This document shows, one piece after another, positions 28,401 through 35,389 of a stretch of 64,000 nucleotides of DNA. This stretch comes from CAYZXT01 sp964482515 (lineage in GTDB: Bacteria; Elusimicrobiota; Elusimicrobia; FEN-1173): positions 1-64,000 of the forward strand of contig CAYZXT010000010.1 of the NCBI GenBank assembly GCA_964482515.1, written 5' to 3'. The number at the start of each line of letters is the position of its first letter. Position 1 is the first letter of the stretch. The position numbers and the translations under genes were made by a program. The notes beneath the pieces were generated by a model. That model saw only the letters and a program-made list of their open reading frames with translations, searched no databases and was not told where the DNA came from.

Positions 28401-31400
28401 GTCAGTAATATCGTTGACGAGGCCCTTTCGGTCCGAAGCCAGGACTTCCAGCGTGTATTTACGCGCATTGAGGTTGGCGATCCGCAACGCGTCCTCCCGC
28501 GTGACCTGGATCGCGCTCAGGCTACTTTTCAAGTTCTCTGTCTCCACCCGTCCCATGGAACCGCCATCCAACGACACCGAGACACGGAGTTGCCTTCCGT
28601 TCCGGGTGTCATTGGCGAAATAGGACACGATGCTTCCCACCGGTTGAACCAATTTCGCCACCTTGTTCAGGATTCCCGTCGTGCGGTATGGCAAAGTCAG
28701 CACGATGTTCAGATGCCTGCCGCCGGGTGTCCCCGTCACTTGAACGGTCAAGGATTCCTTTTTTCCAAGCGCGTGCAACCGTCTGTTGAGTTTTTCCAAT
28801 TCGCTGTTGGGAGCGAGATTGCTTTCAAGATTATCCAGCGAAACTTTAAAAAATCGCATTTCCCGCGGCAGGCTCGGTGGCCTACTCCCGTCTACCATCC
28901 ACACGGCGCCTGTGGTTTCATCGAACGCCAGTCCCAACTCGCGAGGTCCCACGGATACGGTCCTGCCGCGCACAAGATCATGACGCTCGACGGTGCTCTT
29001 GAACCGCCCCGCAATAGAACCGAAAAGATTTTGGAAATTAATCGAATAATCAGGGCCCATCGATATATTCAGCGCCTCGAATTGTTGCGGCGTCGAGAAA
29101 TAATCCCTGATGTAGGGATCGGTGCGCGCTTTATAGTTTGGGTGGGCGTCCGGGCCCCGCATATAGGCCTCGTAATCTTGCTTCGTCATCAGTTTAATTT
29201 CCAAACGCCCAAACTCAATATTCGTTTGACGAAAGCTCCCTTTATTCTGGGACTCGATAGTCCAATTGTTTTCATAGTCCGGGTCAACGCTTCGCCATAT
29301 TTCCAAGTCCAACGCCTGTTCCAGTGATTGCTGGTCCTCAAAAACGACCAGGATGCCCAACAGATCATTGCCGCCGAACCCATCGCTTATATCCTTGGGC
29401 AACCCTTTCCGCTTGATCTTGGACAGGAGAACGTCTTCGTCCTTCAAACGGGCGAACACGCTCTCGACGCGCAGTTCCTGATGTTGAGACAACCAGTGCT
29501 TCATTTTTTCCTTTAGAATACGCTCGACCTTTCCTTTGACGGCCTCCTCGACCGAGAGGTCGTGTATCCGGACCAGTTCCTCCATTAAATCCCGGGTGAA
29601 TTGATCGAAGTTGTCCCGTCCGATTATCCTGGCCAACGAACCCATTCCAAGGACTTGGCCGATACCGCGCCGTCCCACGCGGCTAGCCAAATGCCTGAGA
29701 ACCATCCGCACGAACATTTGAATTTCGCTGTGATATCCCGCGTCCGGGGTCGTCACGAGCTCTTCCCAGCGCTCGGCCATGATCAGCAACAGACCGTCCG
29801 GAGAACCCGCGATGGCGAGGAGCGCGTGCATGTGGTCCTGAATCGCAAAGGGATGGCCTTTCGTGGGAGGGCGGAAAGGGATTTCGCGGACGAGCTTCAT
29901 CCGGACGACCAGTCCGTGGATCGTGTTCGGGTCGAACGCGTTGAACCGCTGCTTGTCGTATTTGTTCAGGGCGGTGAGGGAAGTGCGCACCCGCTCTTTC
30001 GGCAGGCGGTGCAGGAGCGCTGCCATATAAGCTTCGTCGCTGCAATCCCATCCGCGGGCTTTCTCCGCCGTTGCCAGGGCGAAATCAAAACCTTCCGGAT
30101 CATTTTTGTAAATCTCGGTCCTAATATAATTCAAATCGGCGGGAGTCAGAATTAATACTCCCGTTTTCCGCGACCATCCATTGCCGGCACCCCTCAGAAG
30201 CAGTCGTGCGCCGGGAAACATGTGATTGTGGTGGGAGTGCCAGGCCGTCCCGGCGATCGCGGCCAGCGGGTAAATCAGTTGGGACGGCAAGCCCTGCCAC
30301 CAAGCCAAAAGGGGCGAGAAAATATGAGGCGCCGAAACGGCGGGAGACGCCGCGTAGGCGGCCGCGGGCAGATAGGTCAACAGCCCGATGGCGAGGGCGC
30401 CGCCGAAGCGGAGAAAGAATTGCCGCCAGGTTTGACGGAATTGCGGCGGAGCGCGGGAGAAAACCGGCGGCAGCCCATGGAGGGAGGCGAAAACCAGTGC
30501 CCAGACCACGGTCAAAAACAATCCCAGGGGCAAATTCGCTTTGAAGAGCCAAAGAGGCAGGAAGAACAGTTGTTCCACCAAGGGGATGACTAGGTAAGTC
30601 ATGTAACTCTTTTCGATTTCAGCCTTGGCCCATTCCTTCGGATCCTGTCCCTTGGCCCACCCGAACCGCTCGGCCAGCGCCGCCAATAACCAAGGCCAAA
30701 AAGGAAGAATGAGCGTGGCGCGTCCGCGCGTTTTGCGGAACCTCCACCCGATGAAACGCGGAAGAGATACCCGGTTATTCAGGGAAAGCGATGAGTCGCG
30801 CAATTGAACGAGAGATCTCATCGGCGGCATGGTATCGGAGGAGCTTTCAACTGTCACGCTTCCTCGTCCCGCGGAAACCAACACGATTGATAAACCCTTG
30901 GAAAAAGATCCCCACAACGTCTGAATCGTATCGACACGCCGCCGGACAGCCTCAATGGAATTCGTTTTCTTGTTCGTGAAAAAGACATCCCGTGCGATCG
31001 CCTCGCGGAGGAAATTCTCCACTCGTCCCGGGATCGATCGGGACAGCTCAAGGGAAAGGACCGCCGGCACATTCAAATTGAGCTGTTCCCCCAGCAGCAT
31101 TTTTTCCAGGGGCGACCGGTTCATGGCGAAGACGTCGAGATACCGCTTCGGGTCCTCCTTGATCTCCCCCACCTTCGGCGTGAAGACGACGTGGGAGATA
31201 TTTTCCCGCCTCAGCAGCGCGCTCAGACCCGGCGTATGGAACCCGCCGGCCACGATCACGGCTCCGGAGGATCCGTCTTCGTCCATCTTTTTCAGGAGGT
31301 TGCCGACCAGCGCGGCGTTCCGGTCGACGGCCGTCCGGTAAAATGATTCCATCGCGAGGAGGCCGTCCTGGAATTTTTCGTCCGCCGCGGACAGCCGCCG

Positions 31401-32855
31401 AGTGGAAGGATTTTCCAAGCGCCGGAGCTGGTCGGAAAGGCGATGCAGGCGCGGCTTCGCCGCTTGATAGACCGTCCATTCCGCCTGGGAAATGTCGCGG
31501 TCCATCAACCGTCGGATCAGCCGCAAATCCTCGGCCAGTTGAAAAACGATCCCTTCCTCGCCGTCCGTCACGATGCGCGCGACGAGCCGCCGCTTCAGCT
31601 CTTCCATCTCTCCGTAGAGGCCGTATTTGTCGATGCGGTCGGATTTCAGGACGTAGCGGATGTAAGACTCAAAAGCCGGGAAGGAACGCAGCGAAACCCC
31701 GTGGCGCTCGGCCAAATTTTCCAGGAAATCGTAGTAAGCGCCGTACCCGACCCGGCCCGATTTATAGGCCGCGCTGTAATCGACCAGCCGCCGCGCGTCC
31801 GCCTCGGAAATCCGCGCGGCCAATGAACGGACCAGCGATCCGCGCTCCCTCTCGATCTGTTTGAAATCCAGCGAGCCCTCGTCATCCAGGAGGCCTTTCA
31901 GCAGGGCGATTTGATGAAGTCCGTCCAGATCATTGCCGGCAACCCGCGGCCAAAGCGCTTGAATGAATTTCGCCGGATCCAACGATCCCCGCGCGTAGGC
32001 ATCAAGCGTCGCGTCCAGGGAGAGCAAGTCCTTCGAAAACATCCGTTCCTTCAGCCGGGCGACCCGTCCCGACAAACGCCCGTGTTGTTTCGCCATTTGG
32101 TCCTTGATACGCAACCCATTCCGATACCCTTCCACGTTCGATAGATAGAGTTCGGGGGATTCGATCCCCCACAAAAGCGGTATCGACGGCGCCGTGAGGC
32201 CGAAGTATTCCGGACCGGAGATCAGCTTCGCCCGCAACAGGGCGTCGCAGACCTCCGCGTGAACGTCCCGGTCGTCGTACCGGCGGAAGGGGGCAAGCGA
32301 AAATTTTCCGGAGGCGCCTTCGATGCCGAATACCAGGCGTTTCCCCGCGCCGCGCAGGCGATAGGATTGATCCAGTGCGGTCAGAAGGGCCGCGATGTTC
32401 CGCTGGGCGCTTTCGATTCCGTGGGCGTCCTGGACGAGGACCACGACGGGACGCTTTTCCGCGCCGGGAGCCGACCACGCTTCCTGAATGTCGCCATAGG
32501 CCGCGGGGACCGATGTCGCCCATTGAGGCAGCCCAGTCATGATTTTGTCAGGAAGCCGGCGACGGCTCTTTTCAAAAGCCATCATGCTTTCAAAGGGAAT
32601 CGAATTGACGGCGACGGATGGAGCGATGGGCGGAAGCGGATTTGCTAGGGAGGCGGTTTGCAGGGGAGAAGCGGATTTGTCGGAGGATTGGGAGCGGGCC
32701 GGCGAATTCTGCCGGCGGTCGCGCCAGAAATTGGCTTCGGCGACCGGGGCCGTAAAAGCTTCCCCGAGCAATAGCAGGGCCAAAAGCAGCGCCACGCTCT
32801 TGCGTGCGTATTTGGGTCCCAATGAACGGAAATCAACGACGGTTCGTTGGACCAT
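19428..32855 (-). CDS. Giant mosaic protein G2: head module plus CPBP-, RelA/SpoT-, ACT-, HD-, PRTase- and GH13-like domains
   Basis: About 4,475 residues from the ATG at 32855 (TTG at 32894 is in frame but overlaps a TATAAT); residue numbers below count from the TTG. Export segment ends APVAEANFWRDRRQ near residue 60. Head module to about 640 (VVLVQDAHGIESAQRNIA, AGGFHTPG). Residues 760-895: CPBP-like membrane protease region (VEQLFFLP, FASLHG, HSHHN). Residues 914-1260: RelA/SpoT-like (AALLHRLPKE, ARLKDEDVLLSKIKRKG). Residues 1380-1515: ACT-like, including TLEVLASDRKGLVNDITD. Residues 1874-1990 and 3271-3360: two related membrane modules beginning PLSWLEE. Residues 2415-2490 PRTase-like; 2820-2940 HD-like (LFHDLFSVIDRD). 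Residues 3740-4250 GH13-like (VFMDVVRHTSADH, FMLNNHD). C-terminal module begins IPKPEPVRFLSP. Several catalytic residues look lost. Confidence 0.8.
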   Translation of the reverse strand: MVQRTVVDFRSLGPKYARKSVALLLALLLLGEAFTAPVAEANFWRDRRQNSPARSQSSDKSASPLQTASLANPLPPIAPSVAVNSIPFESMMAFEKSRRRLPDKIMTGLPQWATSVPAAYGDIQEAWSAPGAEKRPVVVLVQDAHGIESAQRNIAALLTALDQSYRLRGAGKRLVFGIEGASGKFSLAPFRRYDDRDVHAEVCDALLRAKLISGPEYFGLTAPSIPLLWGIESPELYLSNVEGYRNGLRIKDQMAKQHGRLSGRVARLKERMFSKDLLSLDATLDAYARGSLDPAKFIQALWPRVAGNDLDGLHQIALLKGLLDDEGSLDFKQIERERGSLVRSLAARISEADARRLVDYSAAYKSGRVGYGAYYDFLENLAERHGVSLRSFPAFESYIRYVLKSDRIDKYGLYGEMEELKRRLVARIVTDGEEGIVFQLAEDLRLIRRLMDRDISQAEWTVYQAAKPRLHRLSDQLRRLENPSTRRLSAADEKFQDGLLAMESFYRTAVDRNAALVGNLLKKMDEDGSSGAVIVAGGFHTPGLSALLRRENISHVVFTPKVGEIKEDPKRYLDVFAMNRSPLEKMLLGEQLNLNVPAVLSLELSRSIPGRVENFLREAIARDVFFTNKKTNSIEAVRRRVDTIQTLWGSFSKGLSIVLVSAGRGSVTVESSSDTMPPMRSLVQLRDSSLSLNNRVSLPRFIGWRFRKTRGRATLILPFWPWLLAALAERFGWAKGQDPKEWAKAEIEKSYMTYLVIPLVEQLFFLPLWLFKANLPLGLFLTVVWALVFASLHGLPPVFSRAPPQFRQTWRQFFLRFGGALAIGLLTYLPAAAYAASPAVSAPHIFSPLLAWWQGLPSQLIYPLAAIAGTAWHSHHNHMFPGARLLLRGAGNGWSRKTGVLILTPADLNYIRTEIYKNDPEGFDFALATAEKARGWDCSDEAYMAALLHRLPKERVRTSLTALNKYDKQRFNAFDPNTIHGLVVRMKLVREIPFRPPTKGHPFAIQDHMHALLAIAGSPDGLLLIMAERWEELVTTPDAGYHSEIQMFVRMVLRHLASRVGRRGIGQVLGMGSLARIIGRDNFDQFTRDLMEELVRIHDLSVEEAVKGKVERILKEKMKHWLSQHQELRVESVFARLKDEDVLLSKIKRKGLPKDISDGFGGNDLLGILVVFEDQQSLEQALDLEIWRSVDPDYENNWTIESQNKGSFRQTNIEFGRLEIKLMTKQDYEAYMRGPDAHPNYKARTDPYIRDYFSTPQQFEALNISMGPDYSINFQNLFGSIAGRFKSTVERHDLVRGRTVSVGPRELGLAFDETTGAVWMVDGSRPPSLPREMRFFKVSLDNLESNLAPNSELEKLNRRLHALGKKESLTVQVTGTPGGRHLNIVLTLPYRTTGILNKVAKLVQPVGSIVSYFANDTRNGRQLRVSVSLDGGSMGRVETENLKSSLSAIQVTREDALRIANLNARKYTLEVLASDRKGLVNDITDIFIAADQDIFIEDFFMSEDRVSSPVAAYLTAAGSPAERRLDGRPMKLVFHLEVPEGIDVLSVLRGVKELSAVSNVHLQEEEEWTASIERLGVKILHDPKKGQGVHDTVRFLEVFDVKLGLNLQFEIEEYVRTHPKGPLFLVSPEQVRRNNQSFIVDYNGQEIEVHMGKRVREIIRQHAREEFLDITDPYWFERSEEWAEMQSNIRSRDGLVRVSAVTESVVKVGDKYLLVQKGPRLVLLGDGIHYVNRQSLVDAFEARGFDGDTNSEREMDIRCIIPISQLTNFASHFVRGRLRENSGVSVARQLEEETQRGAVLSRPPAILFVSQHTDSDNINPSGARSKLLVYSRQPVVGHAPFILGSLQAFLSLLFPGVSKFSNWLLPLSWLEERAHVWQARRLGVDRNDIRVTLSADKSYTEILDEDWLNNNRANWAAVRFLIAGPMLWVRWSAAWIVAMILLSALHLPLGPPALLLCVAIEFPAAMMIMSHLYRARRDPGTSDVRQADNIINRRIQDFSSKLGRFFPHDPGQGFSGAVHSPLRGRNGGEKNIVNLITLLSLFRFFLQYLIVGGGLGLVYHLVLGGSLSVAIAIFIPWSAVGFVSLGLIAAIVVVQGRSGDLSEADRARLIPFLASDAFVGFRPMKGKLFSVTSEGLFADKRVLALFPKFFQYWLMAAVERFENARSVWSVHGGIFDIGGIWAGGLSMVSSMLALLVWGSPKPLEIIGVLTMIYLGYRVMAWLVLGYLSYWQYIITAEKSLHGGKSINQEARDSTLKDFLVGWMLSTGFVPRLYFKRLAGKAKPVAELGLDQLRAYTSAGTNEFGDVVGFEDGLTEADLDRIRAGLKDGQLHLIAENADNDWFRELIEHLVEMHDRGDSRELNALEPVDRQEAILKLYNRYFWPAVRKRLSIKKDSIAIALTGQGLGDNRSILLENPDMPVVEARISQGKFHNANEFKLRVRKAMVVRKDAEFIIFDHSVNTGFTVKRVVQELREMGVPGKNIHVVGFVADAKALSILLDDPALKDVSLHIGWLVKARRYVSKKGKIVGSALGSDTEIPPSGEKETVKMGMNSNSRRFRILETFQPGRPGEVLAWDLDHKTLRILKYYVGKAEINSMRRILQAVSGRRERFRNSFLIPEVIREEDGVKVLRDPRGIVIQDSRALVDPRGYILAGTTRMARLAAALRLAWQYWDIVLFLTMDTKSWFIVPESTLGYDVQSGRLVVKGLEGINLTQPVFGRIFWEAALMTVRWILHSQFPASDPWLALRGRERNPDSDAEFTRLMGQARRSGMDAATFEALKLMLGDIKQAVEPWLWDIYVTEHEHGLHHSLEVLRHSLNFGKKIVDSDLTDHETEALRAAWRTGEGQTILIGISLFHDLFSVIDRDNHELEGARLSTQVLSKANGVRARPAYSDRIVESVYNGCVRHRGQGEYQPVTILEKIFVDVDELAAINMERLWAMTDPSIVNPNTWMIYRFYTMDERPLLSGSKKESDSSSDSVPLRFVHENPGKADKLQYILFSLFYRTNPIRYHTFPAAEYLEEKFNYQTTKNLALARLRQELLTDDKLLPSINGETLSAEQAYSRVQWIVSRVEDVLRADSAPVRESFESFDDASKDFKAGLRFLEAYMANPKVEGNDNSGMSVQAWFKDSGVADWNEFLNGFFSGLETVLDDLEVYYASALRNGGKSEDPIHAFVRDGHSFVGRIRDEFSSLPQGVLADKVEQLLLMFGKTLSNIDEKTFGPYDLRPADDGAQEDGLPGNVYSPVPGKWLFGWLGRVFRPLSWLEEHVAHELAAKKRSIANADYSVEVNSRESYFQFSEDWLNERRDDKAISAVLWAGPMFWLWITVPLSFLWVAVSSVLLPALNLAPPTAFFSVAIPLMLLAPSILMSFFHVRLALIDPSRSDIYLAGHPELFKGKAYSPASRVPEKVFASTLTSRRGATVEWKDLYRAIAALEKALPDGSHDNDLWGLADYVRQGNPGLDPETVFAWRRVLIPTDMLSLMEKIYAESGETDPRAITFFAQCRKEFQTEYGQFKKERQDETPYSGFVQFPTNGRPRAYGKHADDAPTLDAEGVHFRLHAGDDMHHAIFQYLMGIKDDDEALGRVARALAGTAYETSRDPDVLAEGLTRHAVDHPEQVFLAGNFLESKPWGHGLKIDGRDVDDGALEGGWRTPRGATRYSPESGWEWRMNVELLPVFDKPKYILYRFLLRIPLQDGTVEQIYFSDPANAWTTTDHNSMFMLRRNDDIPAKNIKPGRMIYQYNMDAETPPGKSPVRYLIERLPWFRAMGYDILLGPGTLSPSESVYSPTYFTYAQWGTSDDFADLHRAAISNGLWVFMDVVRHTSADHLPFPENDYLRAYLSIDGRWDVTSPLGRLGAWNMLLDDQSAEAVYHRLWAIDALGYLPLPDKMELRTQAKRIRETDKSVEEGGFAIRSDQYGTDNAIPLAMARRMGGLRPLLAEWNEKKSQRYTDMRYAEKLRELLTQGRPIPYWEIEQEAGKDLERWYGEQVIFMLNNHDKAWWPNGEGGYGISAYAAGAPIGRETDQIRSRVMAFFLEVIKNMDAAGLMFYSGDRQATREKIGFERDDRRGYIDELAEDHVLGAAESRYQKTFDAAASILTALRRNGGQGGRADTGNDFVGGAFARVGSDIRLLMTNTLDSSVGVKLAFKLNWFMDERDTKDVAFIKFTDSVTQEEGVFSREELNDGRLAFNLDGYATPIYEIEFIDNEGRRFKVVAGANGTPERVYLPAERDQAALSAKTSVLDEGIPKPEPVRFLSPGEIGKRLRDNYPGWAVRTTVQARLWSDANPGLQALLGWSVTRLLSLAGKILSPSAGYDRLLKTVNALWNESRNWQSLSTLFRGSRPIVINILNVDIPTSDLGRSLRALSSMNPRSPIVVLCENTDQSATGINPSDKRSNIQFVALGDVSAEVPWSDVRRTLLEREILNEAQISAINSILQHPKAVPLELPAGIAVEILDILIVSRYLDYLDRLNRFIGQFA

Positions 32856-32893
32856 CCCGCTGTGGAATTGCCGACCTGCCGTAGGGATAGGCA

Positions 32894-32922
32894 ATTATAT
32901 TCCCCCTCAGAAATACATCCAA
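32894..32922 (-). promoter_or_regulatory. Predicted G2 promoter
   Basis: Minus strand TTGGAT (32922-32917), 17-bp spacer, perfect TATAAT (32899-32894). Expected start near 32887, giving a roughly 32-nt leader to the ATG at 32855. It lies about 28 bp downstream of the phased element. Confidence 0.55.
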
Positions 32923-32950
32923 ATTGTGCCTTTTATGGGGCGAAAACGGC

Positions 32951-32977
32951 CTTAACATGTTGTAAATTTGTTGTAAA
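32951..32977 (-). promoter_or_regulatory. Three-unit 11-bp-phased element upstream of G2
   Basis: Minus strand: TTTAC at 32977, TTTAC at 32966, TTAAG at 32955, exactly 11 bp apart. The first two units are TTTACAAC repeated perfectly. It sits in the divergent G2/nagZ gap, 12 bp from the nagZ -35, so a bound regulator could influence both genes. Confidence 0.65.
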
Positions 32978-32988
32978 ACATATTCATC

Positions 32989-33017
32989 TTGAACCGGATT
33001 CTCCGACTTGCTATGTT
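32989..33017 (+). promoter_or_regulatory. Predicted nagZ promoter
   Basis: TTGAAC (32989-32994), 17-bp spacer, TATGTT (33012-33017). Only 9 nt separate the -10 from the ATG at 33027, so the mRNA would have almost no leader. No Shine-Dalgarno is visible, in agreement. Confidence 0.5.
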
Positions 33018-33026
33018 TTAGTCACC

Positions 33027-34547
33027 ATGACGTTGGAAGAACTCATCGGACAAACCCTCGTCTTCGGAATTCCGGGCACCCGCGTGCGTCCCGAAGACGT
33101 TCAGTTGTTCAAAGAAACCCACGCGGGCGGATTGATCCTCTATCGGATTAATTTCGAATCCCCGGCGCAGGTAAAGCGCCTCATCTCGGACCTCGAGAAC
33201 GCCCTCGGGAGGCGGCTGTTGATCATGGCGGACCACGAAGGCGGCCGCGTCATCATGTTCCGCGACGGCGTCACCGTCTTTCCCGACAATCTGGCCTTCG
33301 GCACCGCCGGCAAGGTCGAATGGGCGCGCAAACAGGGCGCTATCGAAGCGCGCGAACTCCGCCGCCTGGGGATGGACATCAATCTCGGACCGGTCGTGGA
33401 CGTTCTCACCAAAGAGTATAGCCCCAATATCGGCATCCGCGCCTATGGACGCGACCCCGCCCTGGTGGCCAAAATGGCTTCCGCCAGGATCGCGGCCATG
33501 CAGGCCAACGGGGTCAGCGCCTGCGCGAAGCATTTCCCAGGCAAGGGTCATTCCCCCCTCGACGCGCACCTTTCCCTCCCCACCATCCCATCGACGTGGG
33601 ACGAGATGCGCCGCGTACACATCAAACCGTTCCTCGCCGCCATGAAGGCCGGGGTGGACATCATCATGTCTTCGCATCCGCTCTACCCCAATCTGGATCC
33701 CACGCCGCGGACGCCCGCGACTTTTTCGCGCCGCATCATCACCGAATATCTGCGCGAGGAACTGGGGTACGAGGGCGTGATTTCCAGCGATGACCTGGAA
33801 ATGGGCGCGGTGCGGGAACTCTGCTCCATCGGCGAGGCCGCGGTGAAAACCTTTAAAGCCGGCCATGACCTCATCCTCAGCTGCCACGACGCGGCCGCGC
33901 AGCGTGAAGTCTATCAAGCCCTTCTTCAGGGTTTTAAATCCGGCGAACTCTCGCGCCATGAACTGGAAAAAAGCGTGGACCGGATCCAACGCCTGAAGGA
34001 AAAGCGTTCCCGCCGTTTCGATCCCGGCGCGCCGAAACCCGAAAAGGGCGGAGCGAAACTCGCCCTGCAAATCGCGAGCAAAGGCCTCATCACAGGCGGA
34101 GCGTGGAAAAAGCTCCTGCCGCTCGGCAAGAAAGAAAAATCCATCTGCGTCGTCTTCCCCCGCCTGTCGGACTTCGCCCCGCGCATCATGATCGAGCGGC
34201 CCTTTGAAAAGGAAACGGCATTCCTGAAAAAAGCCCTGGCCCACGTGCGCGCGAAGAAAGACATCCAGATCGCGGGCGTGGACGCCAAGCCCGAAGAGAT
34301 CGAACGGATCGAAAAAGCCGTCCGCGCCGCGGACGCGACGGTCTTCTTCTGCTTCGACGCCCACCTCTACAAAGGATGCAAACAACTTCTGGAGGCGATC
34401 CAGCCCGCGGCGAAGAAGTTCGTACTCGTTCTTTTGCGCGACCATTACGACGAAGAGTTCGCAGCGCCATCCACGGCGGTGGTGACGGCCTTCGGCTTCC
34501 GCCTCTGCCAGATCAACGCCTGCCTGAATAAAATCTTCCCGCGATGA
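33027..34547 (+). CDS. nagZ: Beta-N-acetylhexosaminidase NagZ-like (GH3) with C-terminal extension
   Basis: About 506 residues. GH3 NagZ-type enzymes cleave GlcNAc from muropeptides in peptidoglycan recycling. The N-terminal TIM barrel has ADHEGGRVIMF near residue 69, NLGPVVDV near residue 117, KHFPGKGHSPLDAHLSLP near residue 167 with the Asp-His acid/base dyad (D-x-H), and SSDDLEMGAV near residue 253 carrying the nucleophile Asp. After about residue 345 comes an extra 160-residue domain, as in longer Gram-positive NagZ. There is no signal peptide, so action is cytoplasmic unless exported otherwise. The frame opens further upstream (32847), but the ATG at 33027 starts exactly at the conserved N-terminus and follows a promoter. 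Confidence 0.9.
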   Translation: MTLEELIGQTLVFGIPGTRVRPEDVQLFKETHAGGLILYRINFESPAQVKRLISDLENALGRRLLIMADHEGGRVIMFRDGVTVFPDNLAFGTAGKVEWARKQGAIEARELRRLGMDINLGPVVDVLTKEYSPNIGIRAYGRDPALVAKMASARIAAMQANGVSACAKHFPGKGHSPLDAHLSLPTIPSTWDEMRRVHIKPFLAAMKAGVDIIMSSHPLYPNLDPTPRTPATFSRRIITEYLREELGYEGVISSDDLEMGAVRELCSIGEAAVKTFKAGHDLILSCHDAAAQREVYQALLQGFKSGELSRHELEKSVDRIQRLKEKRSRRFDPGAPKPEKGGAKLALQIASKGLITGGAWKKLLPLGKKEKSICVVFPRLSDFAPRIMIERPFEKETAFLKKALAHVRAKKDIQIAGVDAKPEEIERIEKAVRAADATVFFCFDAHLYKGCKQLLEAIQPAAKKFVLVLLRDHYDEEFAAPSTAVVTAFGFRLCQINACLNKIFPR

Positions 34548-35389
34548 GGCGCGACGTCCATTCCGTCGGCGTGGACCTCGGAGGCACCTGGGTCAGGGCC
34601 TACGCCTCCGACAAGTCGGGCCGCCGCCTTAAATATCTCAAGGCGTCCTCGCCGCCCCGAAAAACGCTTCCCCGCTTCCTGCTCCGCCTGTGGCGTTACT
34701 GGAGAATCCAGGATTTAAAATTCCTCACCGTCGGTTCCCGCGGCGTATGGCTCCTCAAGGACAGAAAAGCGCTTCAGCGCTCATTGAAGGGCCTGGCGGA
34801 AAGGGTCCGCGTGGTTTCGGATGTGGAGCTCGCCTTTGAAAGCGCGTTGACGCCGGCGAATACGCCGCCGGGACGCGCGGCGGGAATTCTCATCCTGGCC
34901 GGGACCGGGTCCATCGCGCTTGGACGCGATGCGCGCGGACGCGTGGCGCGCGCCGGCGGCCTGGGACCGGCGAAAGGCGATGAAGGATCGGGCTATTGGA
35001 TCGGGCGGGAATACGCGCGGCGGGTTTTATCCGGACGACGAATGAACAATAGGTCCGTTGCGGAGATTGCGGCTTTGGCGGAAACGGTCCTCCAAAAAGC
35101 GCGCCGTGACCGCGCTTGCCGTGAGATACGAAGCGAAGCGCAGACTCATCTGTCCGGATTGGTCCTCACGCTGGCGCGTCGATTGAACTTTCGCGGGCGA
35201 ATCACGGTCAGCTGGGCGGGAAGCCTCATGGGTAACGCGGATTTCCGTCGAGGATTTTTTCAGGCACTGCGCAAAGACAAGTCGTTCGAATTCAAAATCG
35301 TTCCGCCGAAAAACGATCCGGCCTCGGCCGCGGCGCGCTGGGCCGGCAAACTTCAGGGTTTTCCCTCCGCCTTCTTGAGCAGGAGATAG
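34544..35389 (+). CDS. BadF/BadG-family sugar kinase, probable GlcNAc or MurNAc kinase
   Basis: 281 residues of the ASKHA kinase fold. The phosphate-1 loop is GVDLGGTWVRAYASD near residue 8, and the adenosine/phosphate-2 region is ILILAGTGSIALGRD near residue 115, followed by GLGPAKGDEGSGYWIGREYA, the classical GlcNAc-kinase motif. It overlaps the nagZ stop by 4 bp (ATGA), so the two are coupled, suggesting it phosphorylates sugar freed by NagZ. MurK-type enzymes of this family accept both GlcNAc and MurNAc, which would feed MurQ; the choice cannot be made from sequence. The 3' end overlaps convergent mltA by 37 bp. Confidence 0.82.
   Translation: MRRDVHSVGVDLGGTWVRAYASDKSGRRLKYLKASSPPRKTLPRFLLRLWRYWRIQDLKFLTVGSRGVWLLKDRKALQRSLKGLAERVRVVSDVELAFESALTPANTPPGRAAGILILAGTGSIALGRDARGRVARAGGLGPAKGDEGSGYWIGREYARRVLSGRRMNNRSVAEIAALAETVLQKARRDRACREIRSEAQTHLSGLVLTLARRLNFRGRITVSWAGSLMGNADFRRGFFQALRKDKSFEFKIVPPKNDPASAAARWAGKLQGFPSAFLSRR

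Noticed and set aside
12437..32855. Non-ribosomal peptide or polyketide synthase as explanation for the giant genes
   Set aside because: No A, C, KS, AT or carrier-protein motifs (for example LGGxS or DTACSSS) in any of the three.
32894..32896. TTG at 32894 as the G2 start
   Set aside because: It overlaps the perfect TATAAT of the predicted promoter; ATG at 32855 gives a better signal-peptide n-region.
33018..34445. 475-codon minus-strand open frame opposite nagZ
   Set aside because: Antisense to a GH3 enzyme with intact catalytic motifs; no recognisable domain.
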